DNA of 64,000 bases from positions 328,917,829-328,981,828 of the forward strand of contig CM040125.1 in the NCBI GenBank assembly GCA_022559845.1, read 5' to 3'. This stretch comes from Amorphophallus konjac. Taxonomy: Eukaryota; Streptophyta; Magnoliopsida; Alismatales; Araceae. A model generated the notes under the pieces. The model was not told the origin of the DNA, made no database searches, and was given only the letters and a program-made list of their open reading frames with translations. Positions 12,544 to 24,793 of this stretch are shown one piece after another (within the stretch, counting starts at the first letter, position 1; each line of letters starts with the position of its first letter). Position numbers and translations under genes: made by a program.

Positions 12544-13076
12544 AGGAGAAAGGGTTTTTTGGAGGGTTTGAAAGCTATTGATGGGGAAGGTTTATGACCT
12601 TCCACGCGTTGCCAAAAACTTTGCCATATTATCAGCCGCTTGCTATACTTATATGCCATAACCCTAAAGCTAACATATGGTACGAGGCTTGGCATTTGGC
12701 TGGGAGTTGGGCTGCGATGGGTTTATGGGGCTTGTGAAGAACATACGTGGGTTTAGTGTGCAAGTGGGCCCTGGGTCTTTTAGTGAAAGGGTTGGGTTAA
12801 AAGAAGATTTATATATGTTGCATTATCTATGGGTGGCTTGTACATGTAGGTAATATGGGTTGAATATATATCTTTATATCTATATACATGTATATGGGCT
12901 TGGCCCATTAGATATATATAAATATATATGTGTGTGTGTTATTCATTTACCTTGGTATAATCTATATATATATACATATGGGTTTATGGGTTTATAGGTT
13001 TTGTATTAATGAGTTAAGGCCCATTAATGTCCTGCATTTATCTTGGCTTGTTTTATATATGCGTTAAAGCTCATTA

Positions 13077-13081
<5 letters not shown>

Positions 13082-13158
<77 letters not shown>
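13082..13158. repeat. (AT)n microsatellite
   Basis: About 77 bp of uninterrupted AT dinucleotides close to the start of LTR D. Confidence 0.95.
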
Positions 13159-13159
<1 letters not shown>

Positions 13160-13240
13160 CTTAATTATTTTTATCCTTTTCACGCACGTTTACTTCATTT
13201 AGAATATATTTGTTCCTTATTATATATCCGGGGTCTTACA

Positions 13241-15209
13241 TCGGGTGGGACCAGTGGCATCCTATCATCATTTTCGGATGCATTTAGTCCCTCAGCAATT
13301 GAAATTTCTGCCCCCACGCCCTCGGATGGGGGAGGGGTATAACAATACACCTCTTCATTAGGCGGTGGAAAGTGCCCCCAATTCTTCGAGGACTGATTTG
13401 CATGATGATGAGAAGTAGCGACTTCAGCTTGATCCGCGCCGATCCGCGCTTATCGGCGCGGGGCATATTTCTTCGTGTCTTTCTTCAGTAGCATGCGCTT
13501 CAGGCACCTCTTCGGGTGGCTGATGATATATGGATATCATGTTGATAGCCCTTTTCAGATCGAGGAGTTCATGAGAACGTGGAGGGTCCACTTTGTATTC
13601 CCTCATTTGGAGCTCCCCTTTCTTGATCAGTCTTTCAATAGCATCCTTGAATGGATAGCAATTTTCAATGGAGTGCCCGATCATTTGGTGACATAGGCAA
13701 AAGTGAGAATCCTCTTTTCTTCTAGCGTCTCCCAGTTTCTTTGGTTCAGGGAGAGTAATCTTGTTGTATTTAGTGCCCCATTCGAAGAGGGCCCAAGTTC
13801 TCTCCTTGGGGAAAGAATAGAGCTTCTTCATTTTGGTCCATAGCGACAGGCCTTCTTGTTGTTCATCGGGCTCAGTAAGGGGAGGATTGGCAACCCCCTT
13901 TTCTTTATCTTTTAGCTGCTCGAACGCCTTGAAGTCAACGGTGTGAACTTCTTCGGGCACGGGCCGCCTATCAGCCGGTTTGGCTTTTTGGCTTGTGGCA
14001 GCAGGAGCAAAGGAGTGACTGGAGAGGAGGGCCTCGATCTCTGCCACCACATTGTTCAGCTGGTTGAATGACGTGATTTCAATACCGATCATCTTCTCGA
14101 GGATTCCCCGCTTCAAATTTTGCTTACAAATTTGCACGTCATCTTCTTGGCGTCGTAGGCGCCTGCACCTCATGCTGAGGTTCCACCATCTTTTGATATA
14201 TTCCAAAGCAGTTTCATCATTCTTCTGCTTGGAAGCATATAGCTCAGCCACGGTCACTTCTCTTTCAGTGATGTGGAACCACTCTCAGAATTGCTGCTGC
14301 ATGTCCCGCCAATCCTTGATGGATCCAGCTGGTAAGTTCGAATACCATTCAAAAGCGAGTCTTGTGAGGGAGGACCCAAAGAACTTGAGCAGGTAAGACT
14401 TATCAGCCGCTAGATTGCCCATCACGTGGATGTAATAGGCTATATGCTCTTTCGGCGAACCTTGTCCATTGAATTTATCAAACTTTGGTGGTTTGTTGAT
14501 GCCCAGAAGCTATCTCTTGGCAGCATGATGAACAGGGTAAGGTACCTTGTACACATCAAAAGCAGCATAATCATCATTACCCCTATCGGCCAGCTTCTTC
14601 TCGACCATTTGTTCTATCATTAATTTATTCACCATCACGGGTCGACTGGACTCGGGCAGAGTTTAGCTTGTTGCATCTGCGGCGTCGCCACCACTGCTGC
14701 TTGAGGTATGCTAGCAGGCCCTTGGGGCTGAGGAGCAGGTTGCAGGGTCTTGCCCCAAGTGTAGTTGAATGCTGGCTGAGAGGCCGTTATCTGAGGCGGA
14801 GCCTCCAATTCAGCCGCACCTCGCTGCAAGGCTTGAGAAGGAACCTCGTCCTGTCTTGAGGTTGAAGCGTGCACGCCCAGCTCACTGAGTTGCTTCTTTA
14901 GCACTTCGATCTCTTGTCTATATTCTTGGAGCAGCATCACCATAATAGCTGGAGCAGGTGTGGAAGAGCTGGGAGCCTAACCCCCCCTTCCACCGGAGCA
15001 TTCGGAGAAGGTGGTGGTCTTTTGCCATCATCTTCAGTAGTGATCACATTCACAGTCATCGTGATAGAGTCTGCATTTATTTCTTCAATGCGGGCTAATG
15101 CTGCCAGATTATGATTTGCGGGCGAAGCCCCATAGCAGTCGGTGACCCCAGCCATATTGCAAGTGAATATCTGGAGTTGTCGGCTTCTCTGGATGACCCT
15201 CCCGGGCAT
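13241..15209 (-). pseudogene. gag of C (Ty3/Gypsy type), broken
   Basis: The best-preserved open frame is 13424-14257 (277 codons). Upstream, with in-frame stops and shifts, the minus strand encodes the classic Gypsy gag core: FDKFNGQGSPKEHIAYY near 14490 and LAFEWYSNLPAGSIKDW near 14330, followed by a TGA near 14285. Then come LYASKQKNDETALEYIKRWW and the knuckle-like FCLCHQMIGHSIENCYPF near 13690. A coiled-coil piece lies at 14635-14943 (LLQEYRQEIEVLKKQLSEL). The frame is shifted near 13440 by a 10-bp tandem duplication (GATCCGCGCY twice, 13431-13450); beyond it the original frame is open to the edge of D. It would have formed the capsid of C. Confidence 0.75.
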
Positions 15210-15562
15210 CTTGGTCTTTTCTTCCTATTCTTCTTCTTTTCTTGGAGCCGGGGCGCAAGCCTGCTTGGGCACCCAAATATGTTTGAATCTGATTGGCTTA
15301 GGGGCCAATCCTCCCTTTGATTTGGACTCGAAGTGGTCCGTCTTGCTTTAGGCAAGTGCCTGGAAGGACTTGTGAACTGGTACTGTGAAAAACACCCTAT
15401 CAGGTGTGATCTTGGCCTGTCAGCTGTTCAGAAAGACTCGGACGCCTCCAATGAGTATGGATTTGCCCGAAGTAGAGTGCAAGATCCGCAATGTGCCGGT
15501 GCTCTTCTTGGCTGCCCTCCTAGCAATCGAGGTGCGCCTCTTGCTGTCCGAGGCGGGGTGGT
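15210..15562 (-). pseudogene. Coding region upstream of gag in C, left piece
   Basis: One minus-strand frame enters from the B insertion edge (15562) and runs toward gag, with stops at 15420-15422 and twice more before 15209. It includes a basic stretch (SKRRTSIARRAAKKSTG) and the motif KPIRFKHIWVPK. The frame is continuous with 37657-37893 once B and one target duplication are discounted. This could be the extra ORF known upstream of gag in Ogre-like elements; no function is assigned. Confidence 0.5.
15558..15562. repeat. Target duplication left of B (GTGGT; partner ATGGT at 37657-37661)
   Basis: The two 5-bp flanks of B match at 4 of 5 bases. The coding frame of C continues in register across them, which supports the boundaries. 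Confidence 0.6.
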
Positions 15563-15841
15563 TGTTAGGTGAACAGTAGGATCTAGAGGGGGGTGAATAG
15601 ATCCCTTTACAAAAAGCATGCCCTATTAAAACCACCCAATTCAAACTAGACAGAAGTTAGAATTGCAGTACTTGGAAATGCAACCAAACAATGATTCAAA
15701 CACAACTGATTAAGACAACAATGGTTCACACTGAACCTTTATCGAACATTTGATAGGATAATATCATGAACAATAATTAAACTGAATTCAAACTAATTAG
15801 CATTCAGCAAAAAGCAACCACAAAAAAATCCACTAGATGAA

Positions 15842-15915
15842 CTGGTACTAGGCAGAGGGTTGAGTCTAGACACTCTCCTCATGCAAGGTGTGTGAATACA
15901 CCTTTGATATACCAG
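15842..15915 (-). other. Structured block in the leader half of LTR B
   Basis: CTGGTA (15842-15847) pairs with TACCAG (15910-15915). The copy in the other LTR is at 35892-35965. A related block in the interior of A (2701-2803) uses ATGGTA and TACCAT, so the closing pair changes together. Confidence 0.45.
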
Positions 15916-16618
15916 TTAGCAACTAGTAGAATGAATAACCCTGTGAATTCAGATCAGAAAGGGAAAGACAATCACACCAAGGGGGCAAACCACAGAACTC
16001 ATGGATTTTTAGGTGGTTTAGTCTACACCCAGTAGACCTACATCCAGTAAGGATACCACTGACACACAGCTTAAGCCGCTGATCCACAGCTTTGAGGGAA
16101 CCAATCTCTTACAACCGCTAATCCATAGCTTTGAGGGAACCAATCCCTTACAACCGCTGATCCACAGCTTCGAGGGAACCAATCCATTAACCGCTGATCC
16201 ACAACTTAAACAAGGATCAAATCCTCAACTAGCTGATACACAGCTTAACCCGAACCCATGACAGGGTATCGGAGGTAACAACGAAACTGTAAAAAGAAAA
16301 CAGAAAAATAAGGAAGAAAACCAAGAGGAAAACAAACGAAATATAGCTCCAAAGGAGCACAAGGCTTTGGATCTGATCCAGAAGCCAATCTTCAACTCAG
16401 ATATTCAAGAACACCTCCTGGCTACACTCAGAAACTTGGCACGAACATGCTGCTAATTTTCCTAAGTGACGAGCTCTCAACTTCTATCTTTTTTCCTCAA
16501 CCTCTCACAGATTGCTCACTCACAAATTCTCTCTCGAACTGAACTACCCAGCCATGCTTCAATAGCCCACAAAATTCCTTCTGTAGCAGCATCCTCCTTC
16601 TCACGAGGAGGGCTCTGT

Positions 16619-16624
16619 TATATA
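16619..16624 (-). promoter_or_regulatory. LTR TATA box of B (second copy 36654-36659)
   Basis: Reads GCCTATATAACAGAG on minus. It separates the leader half of the LTR from the word array, as in A and E. Confidence 0.55.
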
Positions 16625-16799
16625 GGCAAAAAAATCCATTTTCTAAAAATTGATCTTATCTTCAATCTAAAATATCATTGGTCCACTTGCCTTAGAGAAT
16701 ATTCCCTTCTGGAAGGATCCCAGAAGTACTAGGAACCTACGCCAATGATTGGAGTTCGACTCCACATGATTTTGATAAGTTGTTCATGTGCTCAGCTGG

Positions 16800-17360
16800 A
16801 TGGCCTTAGTTGCGTCGACCTCATGGTCTGATGCATCGACCCTTCTTGTTTTGCTTCTTAGCAGATTCACTATAGCGTCGACGCACGTACGTCGCTACGT
16901 CAACTCAACTTATGTAGTAGACTCTGGATAGAGCCCTTGTTCAAAAGAGTCAACTGTTTGAGTCGACACTTTCTAATTTTGAACAAAATTCAACAGATTG
17001 CATCGACTCCATCTCACTATTACGTCGATGCATTGCTTGGCTTGAAGACTTATGAGGGCAAGCTATCCTTGCTGTCTTGCTGTTGTGTCGATTCCGCTTG
17101 ATGCTGCGTCGACTCCATTTGTGTTTCTAGCTTTACTTCTACTGCTGTCGCTTTGAGTCTTGTGCGTTGACACCACTTCAACATGGCGTCGACTCAATCT
17201 CCATGCTTACTTGTAGATATATTGCTATGTTGACTCCATGTGACCCATTGTGTCGACTCTTCATTAACTGAGCTGAATTGACACTATCTGCCGACTTGAA
17301 GAAGTCAGATCTGAACTGTACAATATCCAAGTCGACTTGCAAAAGTACAAGTCAACTTGC
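16800..17360 (-). promoter_or_regulatory. U3 word array of B (TGCGTCGACTC type)
   Basis: About 17 copies by eye of words such as TGCGTCGACTCC, TGCATCGACTCC, GCGTCGACGC, TGTGTCGACTC and CAAGTCGACTTGC, upstream of the TATA box. The same array is at about 36846-37390 in the other LTR, where several GTCGAC cores have become GTTGAC or GTCAAC. Confidence 0.65.
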
Positions 17361-17494
17361 TCCATCTGAATTTGACATTATTAAAACTTGAAATGACCCA
17401 ATAACGATTTATAGTGTTTGACATCATCAACACATGAAATGACTCATTAATGACTTGTAGTGTTTGACATCATCAAAATCCCAGGGACACAACA

Positions 17495-20087
17495 TTCCCC
17501 CCTTTTTGATGATGGCAACACCACGAGTCATTTTATGACAATATGACCAAATTCACAATCAAATTCATAATATGCATTAAGGACATAACATTCTCCCCAA
17601 CCTAAACACACATCTCCCAATAATTCTCCCAATCATTAATGACTCAATCATCAAACTTCTCCCCCTTTGACATCAGCAAAAAGAAGGAAGTTTGACAGCA
17701 ATCTCAGAATTGAAAAAAAAATGATTGAAGCAAGTTAAGTTCAAGAGTTGAGGCACATCAAAACAACAATTTCATATTGAGGTTCAGATTAAGAATTGGG
17801 CAAAACAATAATCATAACAGCAATCAGAGATATGTTTCATGAATTTATTGCAGTAGAACTATAGAAATCTTAACCAGAAGGTAGAAGTGAGAGAATGCAT
17901 GAAAGGATTCAGCAAGCATAAGAAGTTGGAAGAATGAAACTCATCAGATATTTCAAGAAAATTCACAATCTGATACTAATTTTATAAATCAGAAGTAATT
18001 ATTTTTTAGATTCTTCCATTATAAAGATCTTATGATTTGTTCCTTATTTAACTGCATGGTTCAAAATTAATGATGTATGAGTTTATCAAGGAAATGTCTT
18101 TGAAAATTTTTTGCATTCATGTTTAATAGAAATGAATCAAGTTTTCATATCAACACCTTGTTTAACCCCCCTTTATCTTACTCATTCAAATTCGATGACT
18201 CTTTTAGGAGTTACAAAACATAAGTATTGAGATTAAACATCCATGATTTTCTGATTTTATTCCTGGGTTTCAGCAATTTTTTTTAACTACCATATTTTGA
18301 TTTCTCCTTTGCTCATCAAAAGTTTTTAAGAGCAATTAAGTTTAGAACACACTTTGTTTCTAGAGGATACACGTTTTAGACGCCAGTATCCCTAAGAACT
18401 CTGTATGACTAACTATCATGCCTCAATTTGAGCAGAGGTAGCTTTGTCATCTCATGATATATCTCAACTCATTTCATTGATGAGTGAGATATATTTCTTA
18501 GAGAGCTTGATATTGCTCTACCTTACCTTCATAAATTTTTCTGCAGAGTTAACAATGGCACCTCATGACATAGTCCACTTATCTTCATGAAAAAGGGACA
18601 TGGTTTCTCAGTGGACCATTGTCATTGCTCTGATAATTTTAACCTTTAGGAATCTCATATTATTTTTATGTTTAAAAACAATTCTCAATCTGAGTATCTC
18701 AACCAAGGTTGCCATGAGTTTAGAATTTTCAAATTTTAGAAAATTATCTAGGGCACAACATGTAAAAACTGGTTAAGGTCTATTAAGTCTGAACATAAAT
18801 ATTTTCAGGACAATTATCTTTAAACTCAACGAGTCCATTAACTTTAAACCAGCTAATTATTGTGGACAATCATAAGATTGTATAATAGAAGATTCCTAAT
18901 TTTAAGTGTATTCAGATTTATAATTTTGGTACACAGATTGGAATCTTTTTGAGTTTCAGATAGTCAAAAAAGTGACAAGATTGGTCAACACATCAGCAAG
19001 AAAGATGTTTCATGGAAGTTTATAAGCAATGAAGTAGACAGCAGATATTTGAATATTTCAAGGTAGCTAGTTGAATGATATGGCACAACCAGCTAATTTG
19101 TGCAGCAATCAGAAGGAATATTTACAGTCATTGAGAAGACAACAACTTTGTGAAAGATATAAGAAAATCAATCCTCGTGGGAATGAGAAACAAGAAGAAC
19201 ATCACATTCTCCTCCTGAGAGATGCAATGAGAACTTTTTCAGTCAAAGCTCCCCCTCAGCCAATGTATGGAACTCGCAGACATATATACTGAAAATCACA
19301 GGTAAGTAGATAACAAGTGAAGCTCTGGATTTTAGGTAGGTGAGTCGACCTATTATAAACAATGAGTCAACTCAAGAGGGTTTCACAGAACAGCAAACTT
19401 GATGGATATGAAGTGTGAGGTCGACGCAGTTATGTCAGGGCGTCGATGCATACTTCAAACAAAAAGGTTTTTCAAAAATAAATTTTCCCTTTTTGATCAA
19501 GTTCAGTTTTATTACAAGTTTGCTGCAACAATAAAATATAGGAATTTAAGTAGATTAACTCCCCTAAATGTATGCATGGATTTTCAAGTGATCTTTTAGA
19601 ATCTTCTGACATTTATGACATGCAGCTCATCCTGAAAATATAATGCACATGAATATGAGAAGGCTGAAATATGCATTGACTCCCCCTGTCTAAATGCACT
19701 GAGAGATCAAACTTAATATGAAGATCTTGCAAGGGAGTATGCTAACTTGGTCTAGAGGAGACCTAAGTGCAATATACCATGAGGTCATGCATGAAAGTGC
19801 ATCAACCAATGTGGTTTATTCCAGTATGACCAACAAAATTTTTAAACAAAGCATGACAATGCAAGATAACATATGCAGCAGATTTTCAATTTAAGAATAG
19901 AATTTGCATAGCAGATCAGATCAACCAAACTCTCCCTTAATTATTCAATCTGCTGAAACAATCAGATAAAATGAAAGCATGAATTCTAACAAGTTTAAAA
20001 ACATGATATGCAATTGAACAAGACGGAGTTATTGAAAGATAACAACTAGAACAGTAAGAGCAGAAATTAGGGTTTTACCAACCATGG
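17495..20087 (-). other. Noncoding 3' internal region of B with repeated polypurine tracts
   Basis: Starts with the tract TTCCCCCC next to the LTR. Further CTCCCC(C) copies are at about 17591, 17658, 19249 and 19680. Small ORFs here are not conserved in A or E and are not called. Confidence 0.65.
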
Positions 20088-20136
20088 GTGCCTTGCTTTA
20101 TTGAACCCCCTCTTTGTTTGTCTTACTCCAAGGTAC
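20088..20136 (-). other. Post-gag inverted repeat of B
   Basis: GTGCCTTGC (20088-20096) and CCAAGGTAC (20128-20136): seven of nine positions pair. It sits where A and E have their inverted repeat, just after the end of gag. Confidence 0.55.
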
Positions 20137-20166
20137 ACCTGCAAACACAATTCTTCATTCGGATTT

Positions 20167-22702
20167 TTAAGCACCCAATATTTCTTGGGTCCTAAAGGCC
20201 GGGTTGGCAGCACCCTTGGGAGGTGCTTTCCACTGTTTCACAACATTAGAATCATCAATTTTCATGAAAATGCAGTTATCCATAACATGCCCTGATTTCC
20301 CACAATAATGGCAGTAAATAGAAGGCATATCCTTCCTTACAGGATAAGCATGAAACTTCGGTGCGTGGCACGAATGGAATCCTTTTACCATGGAAAATTT
20401 TCCTTTTCTCAACTTGCCAACAGTCCTTGACTGTATGGCAAAGTCTCACACAATTAACACAAGATTTGGATCCCTTATTTGAAAACACCATTTGCCTCTT
20501 TGGGGTAGTGGCTTTTCTGCAAGCCTTTAATTCATCTTTTTTCAAGGCAAACCAGCCATGCATTACATGACCAAACCCACCACAATAAAAACACTTCAGA
20601 TTTGCTTTACCTTGCACAGTGGATTTTCTGAACTTCCTTTTCTGTTTTTCAAGCACCTTGTTTTTCATTTTCTATCTTTAATTTTGAATTGAACTTTTCT
20701 GACTTTCAGAATGTTTTAGGGATTGTCTAGAACCACTGGGCTGTTCTATACTACGAACAAAAGAAGTGAACATTTTATTTTCAAAGGATTTTTTATTCTC
20801 GGGTTTGTATCCCAGACCTTCTCTTTGAAAATTCATTTTATTCCCCAATAGTTTATCCATATTGTCTTTCCCTTTGACAAACCTAGACAAAGACCTATTC
20901 AGATCTTGGGCTTCATTTTGCAAAGATGCAATAATCAATTCAGATTTTGCATTTTCTTCTTCACAAGCTGCTAGCCTTTCATTCAACATGTCATTTACAA
21001 ATTTGTGATTTTCAATTTCTGTTTCAAGACTAGACATTTTTTCAATATTGTTTGAAATCACACACTTCCCTCTTTCAAGAATAGTTACTTTGTCAGATAA
21101 GGCAGTGTTCAACTATTTTAGTTTTTCATTTTCCTTCATCAGTTCATCATTTTTCTCTTTGAATTTGTCATTTTGTATTAACTTAGTTATCAAGATCTGA
21201 TCATCAGACATGATTTCTTATTTATCTTTGGTTTCAATTTTTTCAAGCTTTCTATGCAATTCCATGTTTACTACCTTGACAGCTTCAAATTTCTCAATAT
21301 GCAATTTATTTTGTTCTTGAATTTTTTTTAGTTTATCTTCAGCTTCTTGAATCTATTTTGAGAAAGTTTCTTTTTCTGATCTCAATTTCTCTAGTTCAGA
21401 ATTAGTACTGTCAAGATTCTCCAGTTGTATCCTGAGTTTATTATTTTCAGTTTTCAGATGTTCAACATTCTCATTTTCAGAACTATTGGTAATAACAACA
21501 TTCAGTTTCTTTTTCAACACTTTATATTCCTTTCTTAACTTTTCATGCATTTCAAATAAATCTGTATAGGCTTTCTCCCATTCTTCAATAGAGAAATTTT
21601 CAAAGGGAGAACTTACCTCTTCATCATCTTCTTCTTTATTAGCAATGAGCCCAATGATCTCCACTTCTTCCTCTTCATTTGAGATACTCTCTTCCTCATC
21701 ACTCCAGGTGGATACCATAGCTTTTGTCTTCTTCTCTTTGGCCTTGGAGTCCTTCTTGATCAAATCTGAGCATTCATCACGAACATGCCCTGGCTTCCTA
21801 CAACGATAGCAAACAACTTTATTAGCCTTCTTGTTCATGTCAGTTCTAAAATATGGACTTCTACAAACATGTTGAAATCTTTTGTTCTTGACTATCATAC
21901 CTCTCATTCTTAGGAATTTTTTGAATTGTTTAGTGAGGAATGCTTGATCACATGTTGATAGATCATCTAAATTCTCACTATTTTCTCCACTGCTCTCAGA
22001 GCACTTTAGAGCTACTATTTTAGGTTTCTTGTCATCTTCTTCACTCCTCATGAGATTCAATTCATAGGTCATCAATGACCCAATTAATTCATCTAATATC
22101 ATGATGGACAGATCTCTGGAATCCTCAAGGATAGTGGCCTTGGTATGCCATGTAGAAGGGAGTGATCTTAGAATTTTTCTGACCAAATCACGGTCAGAGC
22201 AGTCTTTCCCAAGAGCTTTCAACCCATTCGTTAGCTTAGAGAATCTAGCATACATTTCAGAAATTGTTTCACTAGGATTCATATTAAATAATTCATATTC
22301 AGAAACTAGCATGTTAGCTTTAGTAGCTCTTACCTCATATGTACCCTCATAAATTATCTCGAGATGATCCCACATTTCTTTGGCTGATGTAGATGATGAG
22401 ACCCTTGAGAACTCTATTGGATGAATGGCGCACTACATTGCGTTCAAGGTACTCCAATTGATGGTTGACTGGCAGATCTGCTCTCGGGTGCAGCCATCTT
22501 CATTTTCTAGAAGGACATATGGGCCTTTCTCAATGACTCTCCACATTTCATGGCTTTGAGCACGCATGAAGACCTGCATCATGTTCTGCCAATAAGAATA
22601 ATTGCTGCCATCAAAGAAGGGTGGTCTGTTAATAGAATAACCTTCAGCTTGAAAGCTGTGAGGTTGCATCTCATTGGATCTCCCCAGGTCATTGGACCAC
22701 AT
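20167..22702 (-). pseudogene. gag of B (UBN2-type core, knuckles, coiled coil), broken
   Basis: Start at the ATG 22700-22702, 13 bases past the primer site. Order: N-terminal module (PPFFDGSNYSYWQNMMQVF); UBN2-type core from 22375 (MWDHLEIIYEGTYEVRATK, then LRSLPSTWHTKATILEDS); intact knuckle CYRCRKPGHVRDEC near 21800; acidic region; long coiled coil; then knuckle-like motifs near 20585 (last Cys lost), 20445 and 20300 (both with all four ligands). The reading frame stays in register through stops at 22433, 21353, about 21228, 21113 and about 20676, then shifts near 20330-20410. A GPKKYWVLK motif, in a shifted frame at the end, matches the gag/protease border motif of Sireviruses. Nothing pol-like follows. 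Confidence 0.8.
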
Positions 22703-22714
22703 TGTGGGGAACCC

Positions 22715-22726
22715 GCTCTGATACCA
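22715..22726 (-). other. Primer binding site of B
   Basis: TGGTATCAGAGC on minus, two bases from the LTR start at 22729. Confidence 0.9.
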
Positions 22727-22728
22727 AT

Positions 22729-22977
22729 TGTTAGGTGAACAGTAGGATCTAGAGGGGGGAGTGAATAGATCCCTTAACAAAAATTATGCCATAATAAAAC
22801 CACTCAATTCGAACTAGACAGAAATTAGAATTGCAGTACTTGGAAATGCAACCAAACAATGATTCAAACAGAACTGATTAAGACAGCATTGGTTCACACT
22901 AAACCATTATTGAACACTTGATAGGATAATAGTGCTGAATAGAAATTAAACTGAATTGAAACTAATTAGCATTAAGC
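22729..22977 (-). repeat. 5' LTR of B, inner 249 bp
   Basis: Matches 15563 to about 15808. It ends at the TAAGC duplication where N entered. Confidence 0.9.
22973..22977. repeat. Target duplication of N (TAAGC; partner 35854-35858)
   Basis: Identical 5-bp copies flank only the outer ends of the four-LTR array. Confidence 0.9.
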
Positions 22978-24453
22978 TGATGGGGCATCAGGGCTATTTC
23001 ATTATATGTGTGGGATGTATTTGTGTAATATGAATTGTAATGTGTGTTTTCCTTTACTTGGGCTCCTTTGTAAGGCTTTTAATAAGTCATTGGTCCACAA
23101 TCATGTAGAGTCCATTAAGGGGTTACACTTATTAGAGTCCATGAAGGGGGTTATGGTCATATTGGACCTTAAGGCCTTCATATTGGACCTTAAGGCCACT
23201 TAAGGCCCAACTGGGCTTTTCCCTCTCTCATGGGCTACCTAGCTTGGAAGGCTGCATAGGCTAGACATGGTTCATGGGCCAATTGGTTGGTCCTTGGCCC
23301 AAAGTCACCATATTTGACCCATGAAGGGGGCGCCCCTTCTTTTGGCATTATTAGGCTAAGTTGTTTATTATGTTTATTAAGCTTTGACCACATGGGAAAA
23401 AATGGGTTTTTGCATTCCCAAGGTACCCCTCCCTAACCCTAGATCTGAGGGCAAGGTTGGTAATTTGCCAAGGGGGTCCATTTCATATAAAAGCTTGTAT
23501 TTTTTCATTTTCACTAGAATTATTGAATGAAATTATGAAAATTTGTGCCAAGTGGCAAAGTGCCCCCCCTTCCTATCTCCATTCTCCCCTTGCAGCTGTG
23601 AGAGCTTCAATTCTTGAGGTGTGATTCCTCTCTTTCAGTTCCCCTTTGAGTGAGAAACTCATCTCCGCCGCCACCGCTGCCATCGAGCCACCGTCGCGCC
23701 GCCACCGCCAACCCGCCAGAGTTTTGTCCACATCAAGATAAAAGCCTCTTCCCCGAATTTTGCAGCCCAATCAGGAGATCTGATCAAGCTGAAATTTTTA
23801 GGGTTTGTTCTTATTGTTCCTACCATGATCCACAAAAAAATTCAAGTTATTTTCTCTTCATTTACCATTTTTCCCGATCTGTTCATCCCATCCCTAGAAA
23901 CCTACCCCCTGTGCAGATCCATCAACCAGCAAGCCACCGCTTCGCCCTTTTCACCCACTTTCCCTTTTGTGAATGAGCTGAAATTTTAACTAGGAGTTCT
24001 ATCCACCGAAACCCCCTTCCACAATTTTTATTAGGAATTTTGGAGTTCGTTTACCATTTTTAAAAACCACTGCATTTTCCCAAATCTGTTCTGTCCTGTG
24101 CAGTCCAGATCCGACCCATCCCTATTAAAAAATATATTTCCCATATCAAATCTCCACCAAAATTTACCAAAAAATTATCCATGTCTTCCTTACTTCCCCC
24201 TCTAGCTTCCATAAAAATCCCATCACCCAGATCCGAAGTTTGAGTCACGGTCAACGCACTTTCTCAGGCAGATCTTAGTATGCCCGGCCAGATCTGAGAT
24301 AGGAACTTTTCATATTGTAAAATCCCTCATGAAAAATACGGCCCCAGAAAAATTACTGTGATACCATAGGGTTGTAGATCTCTAAGTCAGCTTCATAACG
24401 ACGCTGGTTTCGCGTCTATCCGACGCCCCAGGTCACGTGTCCGTCTCGCATCA
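22978..24453 (+). repeat. LTR 1 of N (1476 bp, internal deletion)
   Basis: Starts TGATGGGGCATCAGGGC and ends CTCGCATCA. Compared with LTR 2 it lacks about 500 bp, with a junction at about 24425 where TCCGACG runs into CCCCAGGTC. The missing part corresponds to about 27700-28220. TATA box (TATAAAAG) at 23486. Confidence 0.85.
23486..23493 (+). promoter_or_regulatory. LTR TATA box of N (copies at 26761, 30548, 34370)
   Basis: TATAAAAG in a conserved context (TTTCATATAAAAGC), about 500 bases into each LTR. Confidence 0.55.
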
Positions 24454-24456
24454 AAT

Positions 24457-24468
24457 TGGTATCAGAGC
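24457..24468 (+). other. Primer binding site of N, copy 1
   Basis: TGGTATCAGAGC three bases after LTR 1. Copy 2 (28251 on) reads TGGTATTAGAGC and copy 3 (32038 on) TGCTATCAGAGC, so both later copies carry one mismatch. Confidence 0.85.
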
Positions 24469-24793
24469 GTAAGGTTGAGTCTAGGGTAGTCTTTGTTTAA
24501 AAACACAAAAAAAGAGTCATTTACGTCTAGAGAGAGTCTAAGTCGGTCCAAGGTTGTATTGCATCCCAATACCTGGTACATCAAAAGGTGTTGCCCGAAC
24601 GTTAGGCTACGTCTATCAGGAAGGTCACACATTTGTGTCAGACGATCTTCGGATCCCAGAACTCCGCCTAGTACCGGATATGGGTTGAGTCTAGGTTTGT
24701 AGTCGAGTCGGTACTCCAACCTCGCGTTAGTGTTTAGGGTCGTGTCTAGTGTCTTATCACCGTGTGTCTGCATGTCCACTACCCGCCACCCCC

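Larger units (their letters stand above)
15563..17494 (-). repeat. 3' LTR of B (1932 bp)
   Basis: Starts TGTTAGGTGAACAGTAGG and ends GGGACACAACA on plus, followed by the polypurine tract. It matches 22729-22977 and 35859-37656. It has the shared leader block (AGGTGGTTTAGTC near 16011) and repeats of CCGCTGATCCACAGC near 16075-16200. Confidence 0.9.

Noticed and set aside
12171..12581. 136-codon plus-strand ORF as a host gene
   Set aside because: It lies wholly inside LTR D and antisense to it, has no domain, and is rich in simple Arg/Glu codons.
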